Below, piece by piece: positions 1-13,844 of a stretch of 64,000 nt of DNA. Numbering within the stretch: the stretch's first letter is position 1; the number at the start of each line of letters is the position of its first letter. The notes beneath the pieces were generated by a model, which had not been told where the DNA came from, made no database searches, and saw only the letters and a program-made list of their open reading frames with translations. Source of the DNA: Epiperipatus broadwayi. Lineage: Eukaryota > Onychophora > Udeonychophora > Euonychophora > Peripatidae. The stretch lies in assembly GCA_028023455.1 (NCBI GenBank), contig JAQFVV010006275.1, positions 1,435,279-1,499,278 of the forward strand, read 5' to 3'. The position numbers and the translations under genes were made by a program.

Positions 1-1026
1 TTAAATTGTTTTTTTTTTTCATTGTTATATTTTGATTTATAAGTATCAAATTTACTCTACCCCCAACTTTTACATGAACTAGCCCAGATAAGCACATCAA
101 TAGTTATCACTAATCATTTATTAAACTAGAGATTATCCCTACACCAGTTAAAGATTAATATGTTTTGTTTTCAATTAAAAACATGTAAAATAATACCATT
201 TCATTTCTCTATTTCCATGTGCAACATCTTTTATAAATATATTACTTATGATAATCAATCCAGGAATTCTTTGCTCAAGTCTTCCCCTCTACTAAACCTA
301 TCAGAGCTCTGTGAATAGTGTTGAATCATTTAATAATTTTATTCTAGTTTTTATTATTAAATATTTTTGTTTGATTTTATGACACTCAATAAGTTTGTTC
401 CCCAATTACCTTTTTTTTATATTCTTAATTAAATGAGAAAAAAATTAGTTTTAATTTTTCCATTTATTCTTCTTTTGAATTATTACTTTATTTATTTAGG
501 TCAAATCTCGTAACCATTTTTGAGCCTTTTTCTACCAAACATTTTTCCAGCCAACAATATTTGTGGGCTGCATTCCAAATCATGTTGGAATCTAATTTGT
601 TTAGTTTTGAATGGTGCATATAGATGGTGCTTTCATTTAATTTAATGATTATTGCACTAAAAAGTGTTTACACAGTTAAAATGAAAAGAAAAATAAATGA
701 AAGATAAAATCTTAATTTCTCTTGATTGTTTGTTTAAAATGTGTTTTTTCAAACTGCTACCATCACAAAAATAATCTTGGAACCAAGATTTAACATGCAC
801 GAAATTTAATTTCAAACATTGGAACTACAATAACACTGCTTACATTTTCAGTTTTTAAAATTGAATCTGACTAGTTTGTGGTAAGTAAAATTGAAAAATT
901 GAAGTGGTGTGAGATAGGCTAGAATATTAAAAAATAAAAATTAATGTATATATAAAATATTTTGTAAAAAAAGTTTTTGTATAATTTTATGAACCAAAAA
1001 ATACATATTTTTTTCAAACATAATTT
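1..1026. other. AT-rich DNA without recognisable gene
   Basis: Stops are dense in all frames and A/T runs are frequent. I see no motif, repeat boundary or coding signal here. Confidence 0.6.
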
Positions 1027-1205
1027 TGGTTGTTATATATAACTTTAAATGAAAGTGTGGGGTGTCCATAAATTAATTCAATCAATATTAAAATATCTAG
1101 TGATTGAATTAATTAATTAATGGATGCCCCATATAACAACTAAAACTGAAGTTCAATAAAATATTATTTTTTGGTTTTTAGTGCATTACTCATCAAATTA
1201 AATAA
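1027..1205. repeat. Hairpin MITE-like repeat, copy 1
   Basis: Two imperfect inverted arms (about 1027-1084 and 1101-1142) centre on tccataaattaatt / aattaattaatgga and end in gttgttatat / atataacaac. The hairpin plus a right-hand module (attattttttggtttttagtg, then tcaaattaaataaaaa) recurs at 40,138-40,335, so this is a dispersed family and not a chance palindrome. No transposase is visible. It is probably a non-autonomous DNA element of unknown superfamily. Confidence 0.55.
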
Positions 1206-1286
1206 AAACTTTTTTAAAATATATTTAGATAAACTATTAAATTATGTAATACTCAATAAATTTCACAAGCACATTCGTTTAGATTG

Positions 1287-1802
1287 TAGCTATATAGAAG
1301 GTAAATATAGAAGGTAATTATCCCTCCTCACTAGTACTGTTAAACAGTAGTTTTAAGACTGCAAAGATACTCTTCACCCCATCCGCAAGATAGAGAACTT
1401 TAAGAAAATAAGAATGGCTGTCTTATTTCCAAACTAATCTTAAGTGTATAGAATTGAGAGCATGAATATACAAATCATTCATTTTAAATCCAGAAAATTT
1501 ATCAGGTATTACATAATTTATCACCGTCTGATATTGGGACAAAGTAAATTTGAAATTTCAGAAATGCTAATAAGAATATTAAAATAAGAAATGGATTTAA
1601 ACCTGAATGATTTATATATTCACACTCTTAATTCTAGACAGTCAAGATTAGCTCATACAATAACATTTGAGTTCAGAAATAAAATAGCTGCTCTTATTTC
1701 CTTAAAAATCTATTTTGTGCCTGGGGTGACAGTATTCTTGCAGTTTTAACACCACTGTTTAACACCACTATTGAGGAGGGATGATTACCTTCTATATAGT
1801 TA
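1287..1802. repeat. Foldback repeat, about 240 bp arms
   Basis: The left arm (about 1287-1525) starts tagctatatagaaggtaa and the right arm (about 1565-1802) ends ttaccttctatatagtta. The arms pair along most of their length, including ccctcctca / tgaggaggg, the caccccat / ctggggtg region and the innermost aaatcattca / tgaatgattt segment. About 40-100 bp of unpaired loop separates them. No coding capacity is seen. It is an inverted-dimer or foldback element with mutated arms, and a target duplication could not be defined. Confidence 0.6.
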
Positions 1803-1966
1803 GATAAATTATTAAGTAAAATTTATGCATGATAATAGTATTTCATTTATCATTAGAACAATAAATTATTGGCTTCAGGGTAATATCTATCCCTACAACT
1901 GAGAGATAAATTAGTAAATAAAATCAATAATTAAATGTTTTTCTTGCTTAGGAGTTCATAAAAAGT

Positions 1967-2214
1967 TCAAGTGTCAGAATTAGAATCGGATTTTAAGTCA
2001 ATAAACATCACATGATCACCATTTCTTATGCTTGCAGTGCTCTCAGATCCAAGGTTCCTCATTGACGAAGGCCACAAGCCAGAAACTAGTCTGAGGCCAT
2101 TGGATGAGTAGGCACTAGATGGAGATTTTATGCACAAGCCTTCTGGCATCCATTGATTACTCTGGCTTGCACTGAGTGGCAGTATGTATAGAGTTTTGCC
2201 TGTTTTAATTGGAA
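1967..2214 (+). mobile_element. Hammerhead family 1 repeat, solitary fragment
   Basis: The segment matches the plus-oriented unit at about 21,755-21,930: agtgctctcagatcca, the hammerhead motif, ggatgagtaggca, ttttatgcacaagcc, ttctggcatccattgatta and gagttttgcc in the same order and spacing. It lacks the 5' part of the unit and any partner copy, so it is a truncated solitary insertion. It shows that the 20.7-22.0 kb element belongs to a dispersed family. Confidence 0.8.
2057..2096 (+). ncRNA. Hammerhead ribozyme motif, degenerate (family 1, copy D)
   Basis: Stem I is CCTCA/TGAGG. The CUGANGA box reads TTGACGA, so its first C is lost. Stem II is reduced to GGC-CACAA-GCC by an A/A mismatch at its base. 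GAAAC-TA-GTC is kept, with a cleavage triplet GUC before TGAGG. The mutated core C predicts loss of activity. The fully paired stem I confirms the register of the motif. Confidence 0.6.
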
Positions 2215-5200
2215 TTGATCTGAGAATTTACATTCTAGAATCTCACATTTTATCACTTCACTAAAATATATAACTTCTCTAATGTGACTACCCAAAGGGA
2301 AATTTAATTACACATACATAGGCATATATACAAGATACCAACAATCCAATATCATTTTTAAAAAATAAAATAAACTTAATTTGCTGAAATTGTTAATATA
2401 TTCTTCAATATACTTAGTATGTTAATTTTAGATGCTTTATTTAATCCAAGAAACATATGACTATTCTCACATGCAATTGGAATAGACATCTTAATATTGT
2501 GCACACAAATATTCAACATTTCTGATTTTCTCTACATATCTATCTATCCACCCATCTATAGCATCTTAATTTTTGTTGGAAAGTCTTAGGAGTGCACTGG
2601 AAGCTATTTTTTAAAATGTCTGTTGGGTGAAGAGGTATTTCTGTGATACTTGCTAGATGAGTAAGGATAGCCATTATTATATTATCTTGATAATCTTCTT
2701 GACTATCTGGGATATCATATATAATTCCTATTTTGCCTTAAACTTTTTGCAGTGGCTTTTATATCCTAAGAGTAGACATATTTGGCTTTACAATATGTAT
2801 ACACTTTTAAAAAGTATAATAGCAGAAACTTTTTTGTTCAGGATTATTAGCAATGTTGTGAAATATTTGTAGTAAGACTTTGATGGATATAAGTATTAAA
2901 ATGTCCCAAGAAGTTACAATGCTAATAATGTTGTTTAGTTTATGATAAAATAATGGATTAAATTGATTAAAATTGTTGCTGAAATGACCAAGTAAACAAT
3001 TTGGAATGGATCTATCTAAAATTAAGTATATTGGCAAAATACACAATTTTCATATTACAATATTTTGATTTTCTGGTTAGCAATATTGAAACAACTTTTA
3101 AGATTTTAAGAAGATGAAATCCACAATCTGAGAAAATTTGAAATTACATTGTAATTTTAAAAAAGAAATCAACATAAACTGGCTTTATCCACTAAATAGA
3201 ATACATTGATATTGGTCTTTGTAAAAGGCAAATTTTATTCAATGAGTTTTGAAGAAAATTTGTTTATTTAATGCTTTTTTTTGCTAAATATATAAAATTC
3301 AAAACTAAACCATGAATGGTCATATGCATCTCATGGTGGAAGGATGAAATCATAGGTATCTCAAAAATAAAAATATCTTTAAACTATATCTTTATTATTT
3401 TATTTTTAAAAAAAAATATTTAAATTGCAAATTAATTTGAGAAAATATATGTATATTTGCACAAAATAAATTTTCAAAAAATAGGAAAAAACCCCAATAG
3501 ATTTATCAATAAAAATATTAAACTTAATAAAATTGGTTATACTTTATGCAAGATATATAAAAATTGGTAGATATAGTGTATATGAATGCATAATTTTCTA
3601 TGCATTTTGATTTCCTAATCTTTGTGCATTCACATTAAAGAGAACACTGTATTATTTTTATTCATATAAGAACATAAAATATTTAATTTGCAGTGGTGAA
3701 AATATAAATTAAATTCTATAAATTCCACAAAGCGTATGTGCATTAGCTTAATGATTAATTATTACTATTGCAGTTTATAAAAACATAGTGTTATATAAAA
3801 TAAATATCTCATTTAAATAATAGTTAATGTAATTAAAAATGCAAGAATGTAAACAACCTTCTTACACATGTATATATATATTCACATGCATTTATATCAA
3901 GTACATACAGTCATAAATGTTTAATTTTAATTGATTTTCACAGACATATTTTTGTCATATTTTCATGAAAATCAATTAAGCTTAATTAAAATGATTTTGT
4001 AAGTTTTAAAATATACCGTATTTTGAAACATCAAAATTAATTTTACACTAGGGATCGTGTGCAATATTTTTGATTGTTGTAGATTTAAAAGTGGTTAAGA
4101 TTCTTTACCTAGCTTTAAAAATTTAATTGCTTAATATTTATATGGAGAAAAAATGCTTTAAAGGTAATTTTAAATTATAAAAATTTATTTTTAAATTTTT
4201 TTTATGGCTGTGACGGATTTTTTTTTTCATTATTACGTTTTTCCTGTATGCTGATATCTTTCACTTCAGTTTTAAAAAAAAATTGAATTTCTAGCTGTGA
4301 AAAGCGGAGTTCTGCTAAGTAAAGGCTGCAATTGGTCAATAATGTTAGCATTTACATTCTGATACTTTTAATTGCTGTATGCTTACAAATATTTAAGTTT
4401 CTTTACTCACGTTAAAAAAAAATAATTTAATATTTATGAAAGGGAGAAAAAAATTGAATTAATGTGTGATACAAAAATGTTTTTCTGTTTCAAATTATCT
4501 TCACAGTCCATATCTTGCATTGACAACTTATAAAAGTTAAAGCATGTTACTTCTTGAACTTCTTCAGTTTTAAACATCTTACTTATTTCAGAGCATATTC
4601 TTAGATTTGATATTTCAGAGAGCATGCCTAAAGAGTCACGAACAAAAATTTATAGAAGAGAATATAGATTTGGCATTTTTAATGTAATAAAACTTGCTGA
4701 ATATTTTCAAATATGTTTTCTTGTTTTATATTTTTCTTAAACATTTTAATAGATATATCATGAATGAATTCTGGACAAAAAATTTGGAAATTCAATCAAG
4801 AACTGTTCCTACTTTTCATTTATATCTTTATATAACTCAATTTTATGATAATGGTACTTCTTAAATTATTGCTAGTTATTTTATTTTATCTAAGACATAT
4901 ATGACTATATATATTGTTAAAGTTTGTTTTTTTGCTTGTTTATTCTATTATTTATTTGTTAAAGATATTAGCTATGCAAATTAAATATCATAAATACTAT
5001 AATATATAAATATACGTGTTTTTTTGCTCCATTGTGAGTACTCTTTTATTGTCTAGTTATTCAACTTGCCTTTGTCCATAAGACTAAACATATATATGCA
5101 AAAACGTTATCACAAATTTATTTATACGTGTACAATTTAAATAGATCTTGATATCTTTTTAAAGCACTCAATATATGTATTTTTTTGAATTACGTAAAAA

Positions 5201-7919
5201 TTATTTCTGTTTAATGATTCCAATTTTGTGACTTAGAAATATGGTTTTAAAAAATGCTTAGCTATTAAACCTCTATATCTACGCAAACAAGTTTGGTGAG
5301 AGTTCAAAATTGAGAGTATTTGAAATGTTTGACAACTAGTTTGAATAGCAAGCAGAAAATGTCAGCTAGCTACAAATCAGTTAAAGGAAGTTAACTGCAC
5401 TGCCATCTAATGTCTTGTCTGTTTTTAGAATAGAGAAAAAAGTGGAATGTCAATCAATGTCTAATTGAAAATAATATGAAAGAATCAAGTAACTGTCAAT
5501 GTTCCTTTAGCGTGGAATTTCATCTCCATTACCTTAAACATTTATAATAATAATTTTCATTCATTATTTCTTTGATCCATATCTTTTCTTCCTAATATTC
5601 TACCAAATTGTTTTATCTCATTTGACATAAGGTCTTATTCTCTATGCCTTGTGCAATTTTTTGCTATTTTTGCAATATACCTAGTCTGACTTCATTAGTT
5701 TTAATTCTTTCAATAATGTCAGTTTTATATCTGTTTTTTTTTTTACCTATGTACTTTGATTTTAATTCTTTCATGAATCAACATACATTTGTCCATGTTT
5801 CTAATGTATCCATAGTGTGCTAGGCTGATTGATGTTTGTGATATGAATGAGCTAAGATGAGAAATGCAATGATAAAAAACAAAAACTTACAAAAAAATTT
5901 CTCTATATCTCACTGTGTAGTGTCCATATTGCTTTTTTTTTAAGAATACAAATATTCATCCGTAAGTATATGACAAAGATATTAAAATGAATACTTTGAG
6001 ATCTATCTTATGAAAATTATTTACAGTTAAATAGAGTCAGGCACCACTGAGAAGTAATGTTGAAACTCATAAATGGCACAACCCATATTTTCTGTTAATA
6101 AAAATTAAAGAAACATTTGAAATTGGTATCATTTGTATCTGCTAAACACTATTGGATAATGACATAATACAAGATAGTTGATTAAATTTAATAAAGTTGG
6201 CACTAGCACAGGCTTAGATATTATATATATATATATGTGTGTTAGAGCACATTTATATACACAATGTAAATTTTATTAGTTATTAAAAAGATGGAAAGAA
6301 TATTGTAGAACTTTAGAGCACTAATTAATTAATGATAATTTTGCTTCAGTAAGTTAATTAAAGTAGTAAGAATATGTGAACATGTATAATTACTTGGAAA
6401 GTGTTTTAAGAAAATTTTAAAAACATATCTTGCTTTAACAAAATTATTATTAATTAATCAGAGCTTTAAAGTATTATAAATTAGCCATAATTAAAAAAGA
6501 ATGGTAATGTAGATATTCACTTTATTAAGAATTAGAACTACATTATATAATTATATATTTGGTTAAAGCTGCTCTGATTTTTATAAAATATCAGACATCA
6601 CAAATTTTTACTTTTAACGTGGACTGTGTGTAATTTTCAGTTCTACTATGTATGATTTTTACATATATAGATTCTTTCATAAAGAATATAGAATTTCAAA
6701 GTCCTGTGTGGTTTAGCATAGTGACCCAAGAGTAACTTATTTAAAAATTCTTGGATCAAAACTCAGTGTCACTTCAGATATTGAATAGCAAATGATCTCA
6801 CAAGCAATTAACCTTTGAATTATTTTTTTAGTATTTGATTTACGTCAAGTGATAGTCAGATATTTTCTGTCATTGAAATCATATTTTTATTTGTTTCTAA
6901 ATAGTTTGGTACATAACAAATATTTTTTTTTAAAAAAAACAAATTAATAATTCATTGTAGGATCATAAAATTTTCTGTGGAAGTATAGCGTTAACAGTTT
7001 AAAAAGAAAAGAGTGTCTCTCTAAAAATAAAAGCCTATACGAAATAATAAGCTAATAGTTGGGCTGTGGGATATTAAGGATTGCAAGATAAGAGATTAGA
7101 CTTGAGCAGTTTTATTTTATTTTGAGGCAAATCACTTATTTTTGCATATGTATTTAAAATAGTGATATTTTTTGTCAAAGTCTCTGTATATAGGTACGTT
7201 GTATTAAAATCAAGAAAGCAGAATTTAAAACAAATGTTAAATTAAAAAAAGACCAATTTCACTAACTTGTCAAAAATAATTAGGAACATTTATTTCAATA
7301 TTATAATGAAGAGGAATGGTTTTCAATAGATAAATACACGAAAATAATTGACTTTTTAAAAGCATTAATTCAAACAGATTTATTTATTTGATAACTAAAT
7401 CTACTGTATGTATCTTGCAATGTGTAAATAAAATCAACCATAAAATCATAAATGTAAAGATGTATTATTTTACTCTGTTAATTTATTCTAATATTGTGTA
7501 TATATAATTAATCCCATTTGTTTGCATAAGTGTATGAATTAAAATTAAATACCGAAAATGATTAAAGTTATTACATGCTTGGCATAGAGAAACAAATGTA
7601 AAAATCGAAATAAAATTCTAAAAATAATTGATAATTAAATATTAACCCTTTATAAAGAGAAGTGAGTGTATGAATAATATTGCAGTTATTAGCATTTTAT
7701 TAAAAATGTCTGGAGAATAGTAAGTAGTGACATCTTTTGATAAAAATACAAACATATCAATTATTCTAGAAAAATATAAAAGTAGATTAAAATCGATATA
7801 ATTTTAGAAAAACTTCATAAAACTGAACATGAATTACAATGGCAAAAGCATATATAATAAAACTTATCTTTGTAATGGAATAGGATTTAATCATTGATTT
7901 CAATAGAATAAAGTCAATT
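2215..7919. other. AT-rich DNA, no gene recognised
   Basis: Apart from short A/T runs and small AT microsatellites (for example near 6220-6240), I see no repeat boundary, RNA gene or coding signal. Short open stretches, such as those near 2.7-3.0 and 4.4-4.6 kb, have low-complexity AT-driven composition and no recognisable domain. Confidence 0.5.
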
Positions 7920-7927
7920 GTTTAGTC

Positions 7928-8393
7928 CAGGGGTGGGCAATTGTTTTGGCTCAGGCATCAGGGCCACTTTGTGGAAGCAAAGGTTAGCAGAGGGCTGCAC
8001 CTTTTTTTCATGATACAATAAACACACTGCTTTATTCCATGTATCACCAAAGAAATATTTGTTTGTCCATTCTTCATTAAACACACGACATTCATCACCA
8101 ATTTTACATTTTTTCGGATGGTTCATGGTTTCACTAAAGTTGGAAATGTATATATTTTCTAATGCGAAGACAAAATTGAAATTAACTAGATCAACTGGTA
8201 AAGCACTGCACATCGTATCTACACTGTGCATGTGTATTGACATGGCCATCCTAGTGGAAAATACGAGATGAATCTTCGGTCGTGCATGAGAAGGAAATCT
8301 CAGTTGAAGGTGGATTTTTCTGATTGTCTTGGCGGGTTGCATAAAAACTCTTAGCGGGCCGCATGTGGCTGGGCTGCTATTTGCCCACACCTG
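7928..8393. mobile_element. hAT deletion derivative (466 bp) with 8-bp TSD
   Basis: The terminal inverted repeats are caggggtgggcaa at the left and ttgcccacacctg at the right. The element is flanked by the perfect 8-bp direct repeat gtttagtc (7920-7927 and 8394-8401), the TSD length of hAT transposons. Subterminal gggccac and gcgggccgcatgtggc blocks are typical of this hAT group. The interior keeps the 5' coding end of the transposase on the minus strand, so this is an internally deleted copy. The perfect TSD suggests a fairly recent insertion. Confidence 0.9.
7962..8126 (-). pseudogene. BED-finger fragment of a hAT transposase
   Basis: This is the N-terminal part of a hAT transposase of the type domesticated as EPM2AIP1/GTF2IRD2-like proteins. 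Readable residues include CRVFNEEWTNKYFF, then KAVCLL about ten residues later, then NLCFHKV. This is the order W..YFF - C..C - NL..H expected for the DNA-binding BED-type finger. The second metal-binding cysteine is lost (CLLY for CLxC) and the closing K-H is degraded. The frame runs into the left terminal repeat without the RNase H-like catalytic domain or the C-terminal dimerisation region. It is a non-functional remnant inside the 466 bp element. Family assignment is from motif recognition only. Confidence 0.7.
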
Positions 8394-8401
8394 GTTTAGT
8401 C

Positions 8402-10240
8402 CATCAGGCATAATAAACATTGGTAAAAAATAGTGGCACATTTTTGCCTAACTCAAAACTAATTTAAGATAAAATCAGTTATTTTGTAATTTAACATTTA
8501 TTTTATTGTTAAATATTATCACCTTTAATATCATTAATTTTCTTTTAAAAAGCAAATCTCATTTATCAAACTAAATTACTTTATCCAAGCTGTTCTCTGT
8601 CCCATTTTACTTCTCAAAAATTCTAACTATAATTCTTAAAATCATCAAACTTGTTTCTTTTTTTATCTCTTTTCCTTATACCTGTTATAGTATCCTTATC
8701 AGTACATCTTTCAAAATTGCTCTAAGTAAATGCCTAATCCAGTCACTCTTTATAACATTTCAAAAATATTCTTTTCAATATTTCTACCTCACAAAATCCA
8801 AGGTATCAACGTTTTTTTCATTCTGCCACAAATCCAATCTTTGAAGACTGCAATAGGAACAAAAATAGCTCAACTGGTTATTTAATATTTATATATTTTT
8901 TTATTAATATTGTAATGGCCATATTTGTATATTCATGCAACAAAAACCAGAGTTTTGGCAAATTATTCCAAAGCTGATCTAGATGAGGAGTTGAGACCTC
9001 GAATCAGATTGCACCTCAGTTCTTTCATCAATGCTCCATGATTTACTACCTGATGGATGATAGATATGAGATTAAACAATCACCTTTAATTCGCATGCCA
9101 GCAGTAGCAAAGAGTGAAATATGAGACTCAGGAAATAACTAAATTAATAATAAATTAACTAAACACATAGACATATGGCTGACTAGATAATGCATATATT
9201 AATAATTAATTAAAATACAATTAGATTTAGATAAGACTTGGGATGGACTGTGAATAATACACTAAACAATTATAATACACTAAACACTTATAATTAAATA
9301 TTTTTAATTATTAAAATAGAAGTAATTTATACAAAATAGAAATGCATTGGGATTTACGCTCATGGGTACAATGATGAGTTGATTCAGAACAATGTCTCAT
9401 CTTATGATGCACTTAATAGTTTAATTTTAAAGTTAGTTACAATTATTATTATTATTATCTACAGCTTATAATCATGCCTGAATTATGCTATGCCATTCCT
9501 ATGAGATGTGCTAAGAGTTAAGTTTACAAGAATGGCAATGGTAAAATATAACTAAATTTATTAATAATACATAATGAGCAATAAAATTGCTCCCTATGCA
9601 GATTGTTTTATATAAACTAGATTGGGTATTTAGATCAATGTTGAAATGAATAATAGTATGGAGGGATGAACTGGTGATTGCAGTGGAGTTGAGACTATGG
9701 TGCTATATTAACTAAATAAGGATTGTGGCCCGAATGTGTAATTAATCATGGGATTCAGTACCACGTACTTGGTTCCAGTCACCCATACGACTTGCTATCA
9801 TAAAATATAAAGAACATTTATTTCAGCAGATTTGGAGCAGCTTAAAATACAGTTCTGGGTCTTCATGTTCCAGTTCTAGAAAGAGCTGTCCGAACTAATA
9901 CTAATGGGATGGCTTTAAACCAGAAGCCCATTTTAATAAAGAGAATATATATAGCAAGGCATATCGCACATGTGAGCTTCACAAGGACACGTTCGTAATG
10001 CTTACTAAAATATTAAAATTACTAATGCGCTACATCTATAGTTTCATTCTGCGAAATTAACTTATGCCATTTCATGGATTACCATACTTAAAACATGCTA
10101 AAAAGGATTAATTAAAGTAATCTAGTTTACAGATTAAATCTAGATAGTTTATACCATAAACTGCGGAGGAGTAAAGCATATTTGGGATTTAACTAATTAT
10201 TTATAATATGCTTTATAATATTCTTGTGATAAATTAATTA
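8402..10240. other. Unresolved non-coding region
   Basis: AT-rich DNA with slightly more complex stretches at about 8940-9130 and 9720-9990. These look unlike the simple AT background and may be old transposon DNA, but I find no terminal repeats, coding motif or second copy in the window. Confidence 0.4.
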
Positions 10241-10490
10241 GACATAATTAATTATCATGCAAACCTTATTCATAATAAGCTAAAACATAGTAGCTTAACT
10301 AAATATATATATATATGTAAAATAGGTATCAGAACAGAGATTTATGTGTGTGCTAAAGAGCAGCATTAGACATAATTAATTATCATGCAAACCTTATTCA
10401 TGATAAGCTAAAACATAGTAGCTTAACTAAATATATATATGTAAAATAGGTATCAGATGGAGATTTATGTGTGTGCTAAAGAGCAGCATA
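10241..10490. repeat. 128-bp tandem duplication
   Basis: Two adjacent copies (10241-10368 and 10369-about 10490) start gacataattaattatcatg and end aaagagcagcat. They differ by the length of an internal (AT)n run and by a few bases. It is a recent local duplication without coding content. Confidence 0.85.
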
Positions 10491-13400
10491 AATCAATTAC
10501 ATGAGAGCATCTAATCATCATTCTAAAAATCACTAAAATTACTGATCTCCACATTGAATCAAGGTATATTATAAATCAATGAAGTAAACAATATAAATAA
10601 AATAATATAGGCATGACCACAGATTAGAAAGATACAGGTATAATAACTGGGTACAGTTAACATGTTTAAAAGAATTATTGATCTATAATTATTCATTTAA
10701 TATAGAGGCAAGGTTCTTACAAATATTATTATTAAATTCAAGTTACCTTAGAAAATTTATTACAGTTACCTTAAATTTATATTACAGGGTTTATTTATTA
10801 AGAAGTTATAAATATTATTTATGAACATTCAACATTACAGCTAGTTTAAGAGAATTATTAAATTAATTTAGTTTAAGATTTATTTTATAGAGTTATGTGG
10901 GGAGAAATGTTACTGATCTTCTAGTTGAGGCATCCTTCATGGCATTTGACACTGATATTCTATGCTGGGTTGACTTGTCTCTGATGTCTTCTTGATAGGA
11001 TATTGGTCTTGAACTCCTCGATTATCATAGATCAGTCTCCCGAAAGAAGATAGCAAAATTTGAGCTTTCTAGTTGCTTGTTGCCATTGTTAAAATGGGTG
11101 TATCCCCGGACAGTAATATGTTTCAAAATTTAAGCGAGCGAACCTTTAGTGTTGAAAATTGGGGTTTTTATACTAACTCCTTGATTCCCCCTTGCAAAAG
11201 CCATGAACTTGTTTACAATTTGAGTTCTTAATCTAAAATTTTTAACATATCTTTAATAATTTCAGAAAAGACAAAAGCAAAATCTAAGTAATTTATAAAA
11301 TGGTGCAGCTTGACTGATTTTGCATTTGTTTAAAATTTATTTTAAAGTTATTTTAAAATATGCTCTTGGTTCCCACAAAATTAAACCAGGTGCATGTGGT
11401 GTGATAATTTTCAAGAAACAGGCAATCTTTTAAAACAAATTTAAGATTTGTAAACATTCTGCTATATGAGTAATCCTGTCATCTTGAGAATTTAAATTTA
11501 TATGCGAATAAAAGTAAATTTGTACTCTAAATTTATAATAACTTGAAGATAAAATAATTCAAATAGCGTTGCAATGCTTATGAAATATATTACATTGCAG
11601 CTTTGTTCACATATACATATAGGCGCTCTCCTACACATACAACAATGTTTACACAACTTTATCAATTTAATTTATAATTGAGTATATGTCTTATAAATAC
11701 ACATACAGATATTAATATTTATATGTATGCAAACACATGCAAATATACGTACACATACATTAATATACTTTATTATACATTAATACATGTTAATATATGA
11801 CAACATATGTAGACTTGGAGGGATTTGAATTAGGAAAGAATATTACTATGGGACATAGTAGGTGAAACGGGATGCCAGACAAATAATACCATTTCAATAT
11901 TCATATGGTATAAAATACTTTTTTTTATTGATATCACATTAAAATATAAAATTGTTTTGAATGAAGTGGATGATTGAATTGTTGAAAGGGTGAGAAGATT
12001 GAAACCTGTCTATTTTAGTTTGAAGTAATACATTTTTTTTAATGGTTTTTGTTTTTTGAGGGAGTTCAGTGATATGTAACGATCCATTACATCATTTTAA
12101 AATGAAAATTAAAAAGGAGAAGATCTATAAATAAAACTGATATATATATAAAATTCAAATTCAAATAATAGTTATAAAATTGCACAGGGAAAACTATTAA
12201 ATAATTACTTAAAAGTAAGTTAAAGTAAAAAAAAAAAGATCTAAAGATAAAAGATTATTTTTTAAAGTAATATAAAAGAAAATAATAATGTTTAGTTTCT
12301 ATTCAAAAATTGTGTTTAAATCTTAGTAGAATGGAAATGATTGTTCTATTAGAATGTAATAAATGTAAAGCAAATGGACCTTTGGGGCACTTAAATGACT
12401 GAAAGTCAGATAAGAGATCAAAATTAAAAGATTATGGTGTTTCCCACTTTGGAGTAAACTAGCCAATGCAGTTACCAACGAACACAATCTAGAAAGGAAA
12501 ACCATCATGGCAAATAAGATTGGTGCAATGTCAGGAGCAATCGATCTGAAAATTTGGTGATAAGGGAAGCATAATACTATAAAAATAATTGAATAGAATT
12601 GATTATTTGATTAACTACTGATTGAATGGTGGTGACCAGTTAAAAATATTTTGCAGCTGTATTGCGGACTCTGTGATGTAGGGGTCTCTCAATAGATTTC
12701 TTTACCTTTATTTGTGCTGGCCGAGGCGGCCTCCCGAATGATGGTTCCTGAATGAAGGGCAAGCAGTGATTTCATCTCCAAGAAGAACAATATATAAAAC
12801 ATGTTAACTAAGATGGACTTCCATAACATGCCACAATCCGGAGGATTGGGAAATATAAACTTTTATGTACAATATGAACTTTTAAATAGATATCTTAAAC
12901 AAACTTTCAATTCGTAACCTAAGCGTAACTTCTAAATAAGCTCTTATCTGACAAGCAAAAGAACTCTAAATTAATTATTAATATTTCTCACTTATGTATA
13001 AGATTTGCTATCAATCATTTCCATTTTTGTTAACTAAATTATTAAATTTAAAGTTAAGTATAGATGGCTGCATAGATTCATTATGTTTAGATTAGATTAT
13101 GTGGGGTTAATTTTGGATTGTTTCATAGTTGAATTGATGCTGGTGGAGGGATGTATGGCATTTTATACCAATGTGATATGAAGAGGCACATTAGATTCTC
13201 ATTCTCTTGTGGAATAGTACCCAAATGAATGCTTGGCCCCCAAAAAGGTAACCATTGCATTATTGGTGATAAAGGTAATCCCTACACCATTTGATTTCTT
13301 ATGCTCTATTGATAGGGTCTATAAGTCGGCAAGGACCACTCTCCTCCATATGAAGCATTTCGTTTTTTCTCAATATTTTTATCTATGATTCCTTTGCCAG

Positions 13401-13840
13401 ACAGATGCACATTCCTATACTGGATGAGAATCACTTCTTTAATAATATCATGCTACAGACGCACATTCCTGTTAGCATGGTTTTATGTTAACATCTTCAT
13501 GTTGCATCGGTTACATCTGTATATCAGGTCGCTAGGGTTGATTTAGCCTAAGATTAAATGATTTGAAAGTCTTTAAGTATGTATTCTATGTAGTCTATCT
13601 GTGCTTAACATTATAAAATATTAAATGGTATAAAATTTCCATCTGTGCATATCAATAAAAATATCAGGATTTAAATCTATCTAATAATGTTAAGTAATCT
13701 AATCCTCAAATCTGTTTTATATATGTTATGTGCATAATAAATGTTTGTCTTATTAGTACTGGCAGTGATTTATTATTTTATTTTGATTAATAATACTTTG
13801 AAATATATATGAATAAAAATGAAGTTTGAAATTTATATTA
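10491..13840. other. Unresolved region with GC-richer islands
   Basis: Blocks at about 10,900-11,200, 12,660-12,860 and 13,190-13,530 are visibly richer in G+C than their surroundings (for example ggccgaggcggcctcccg at about 12,720). They may be remnants of one or more transposons. No open frame, terminal repeat or known motif could be assigned. Confidence 0.35.
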
Positions 13841-13844
13841 TAAA

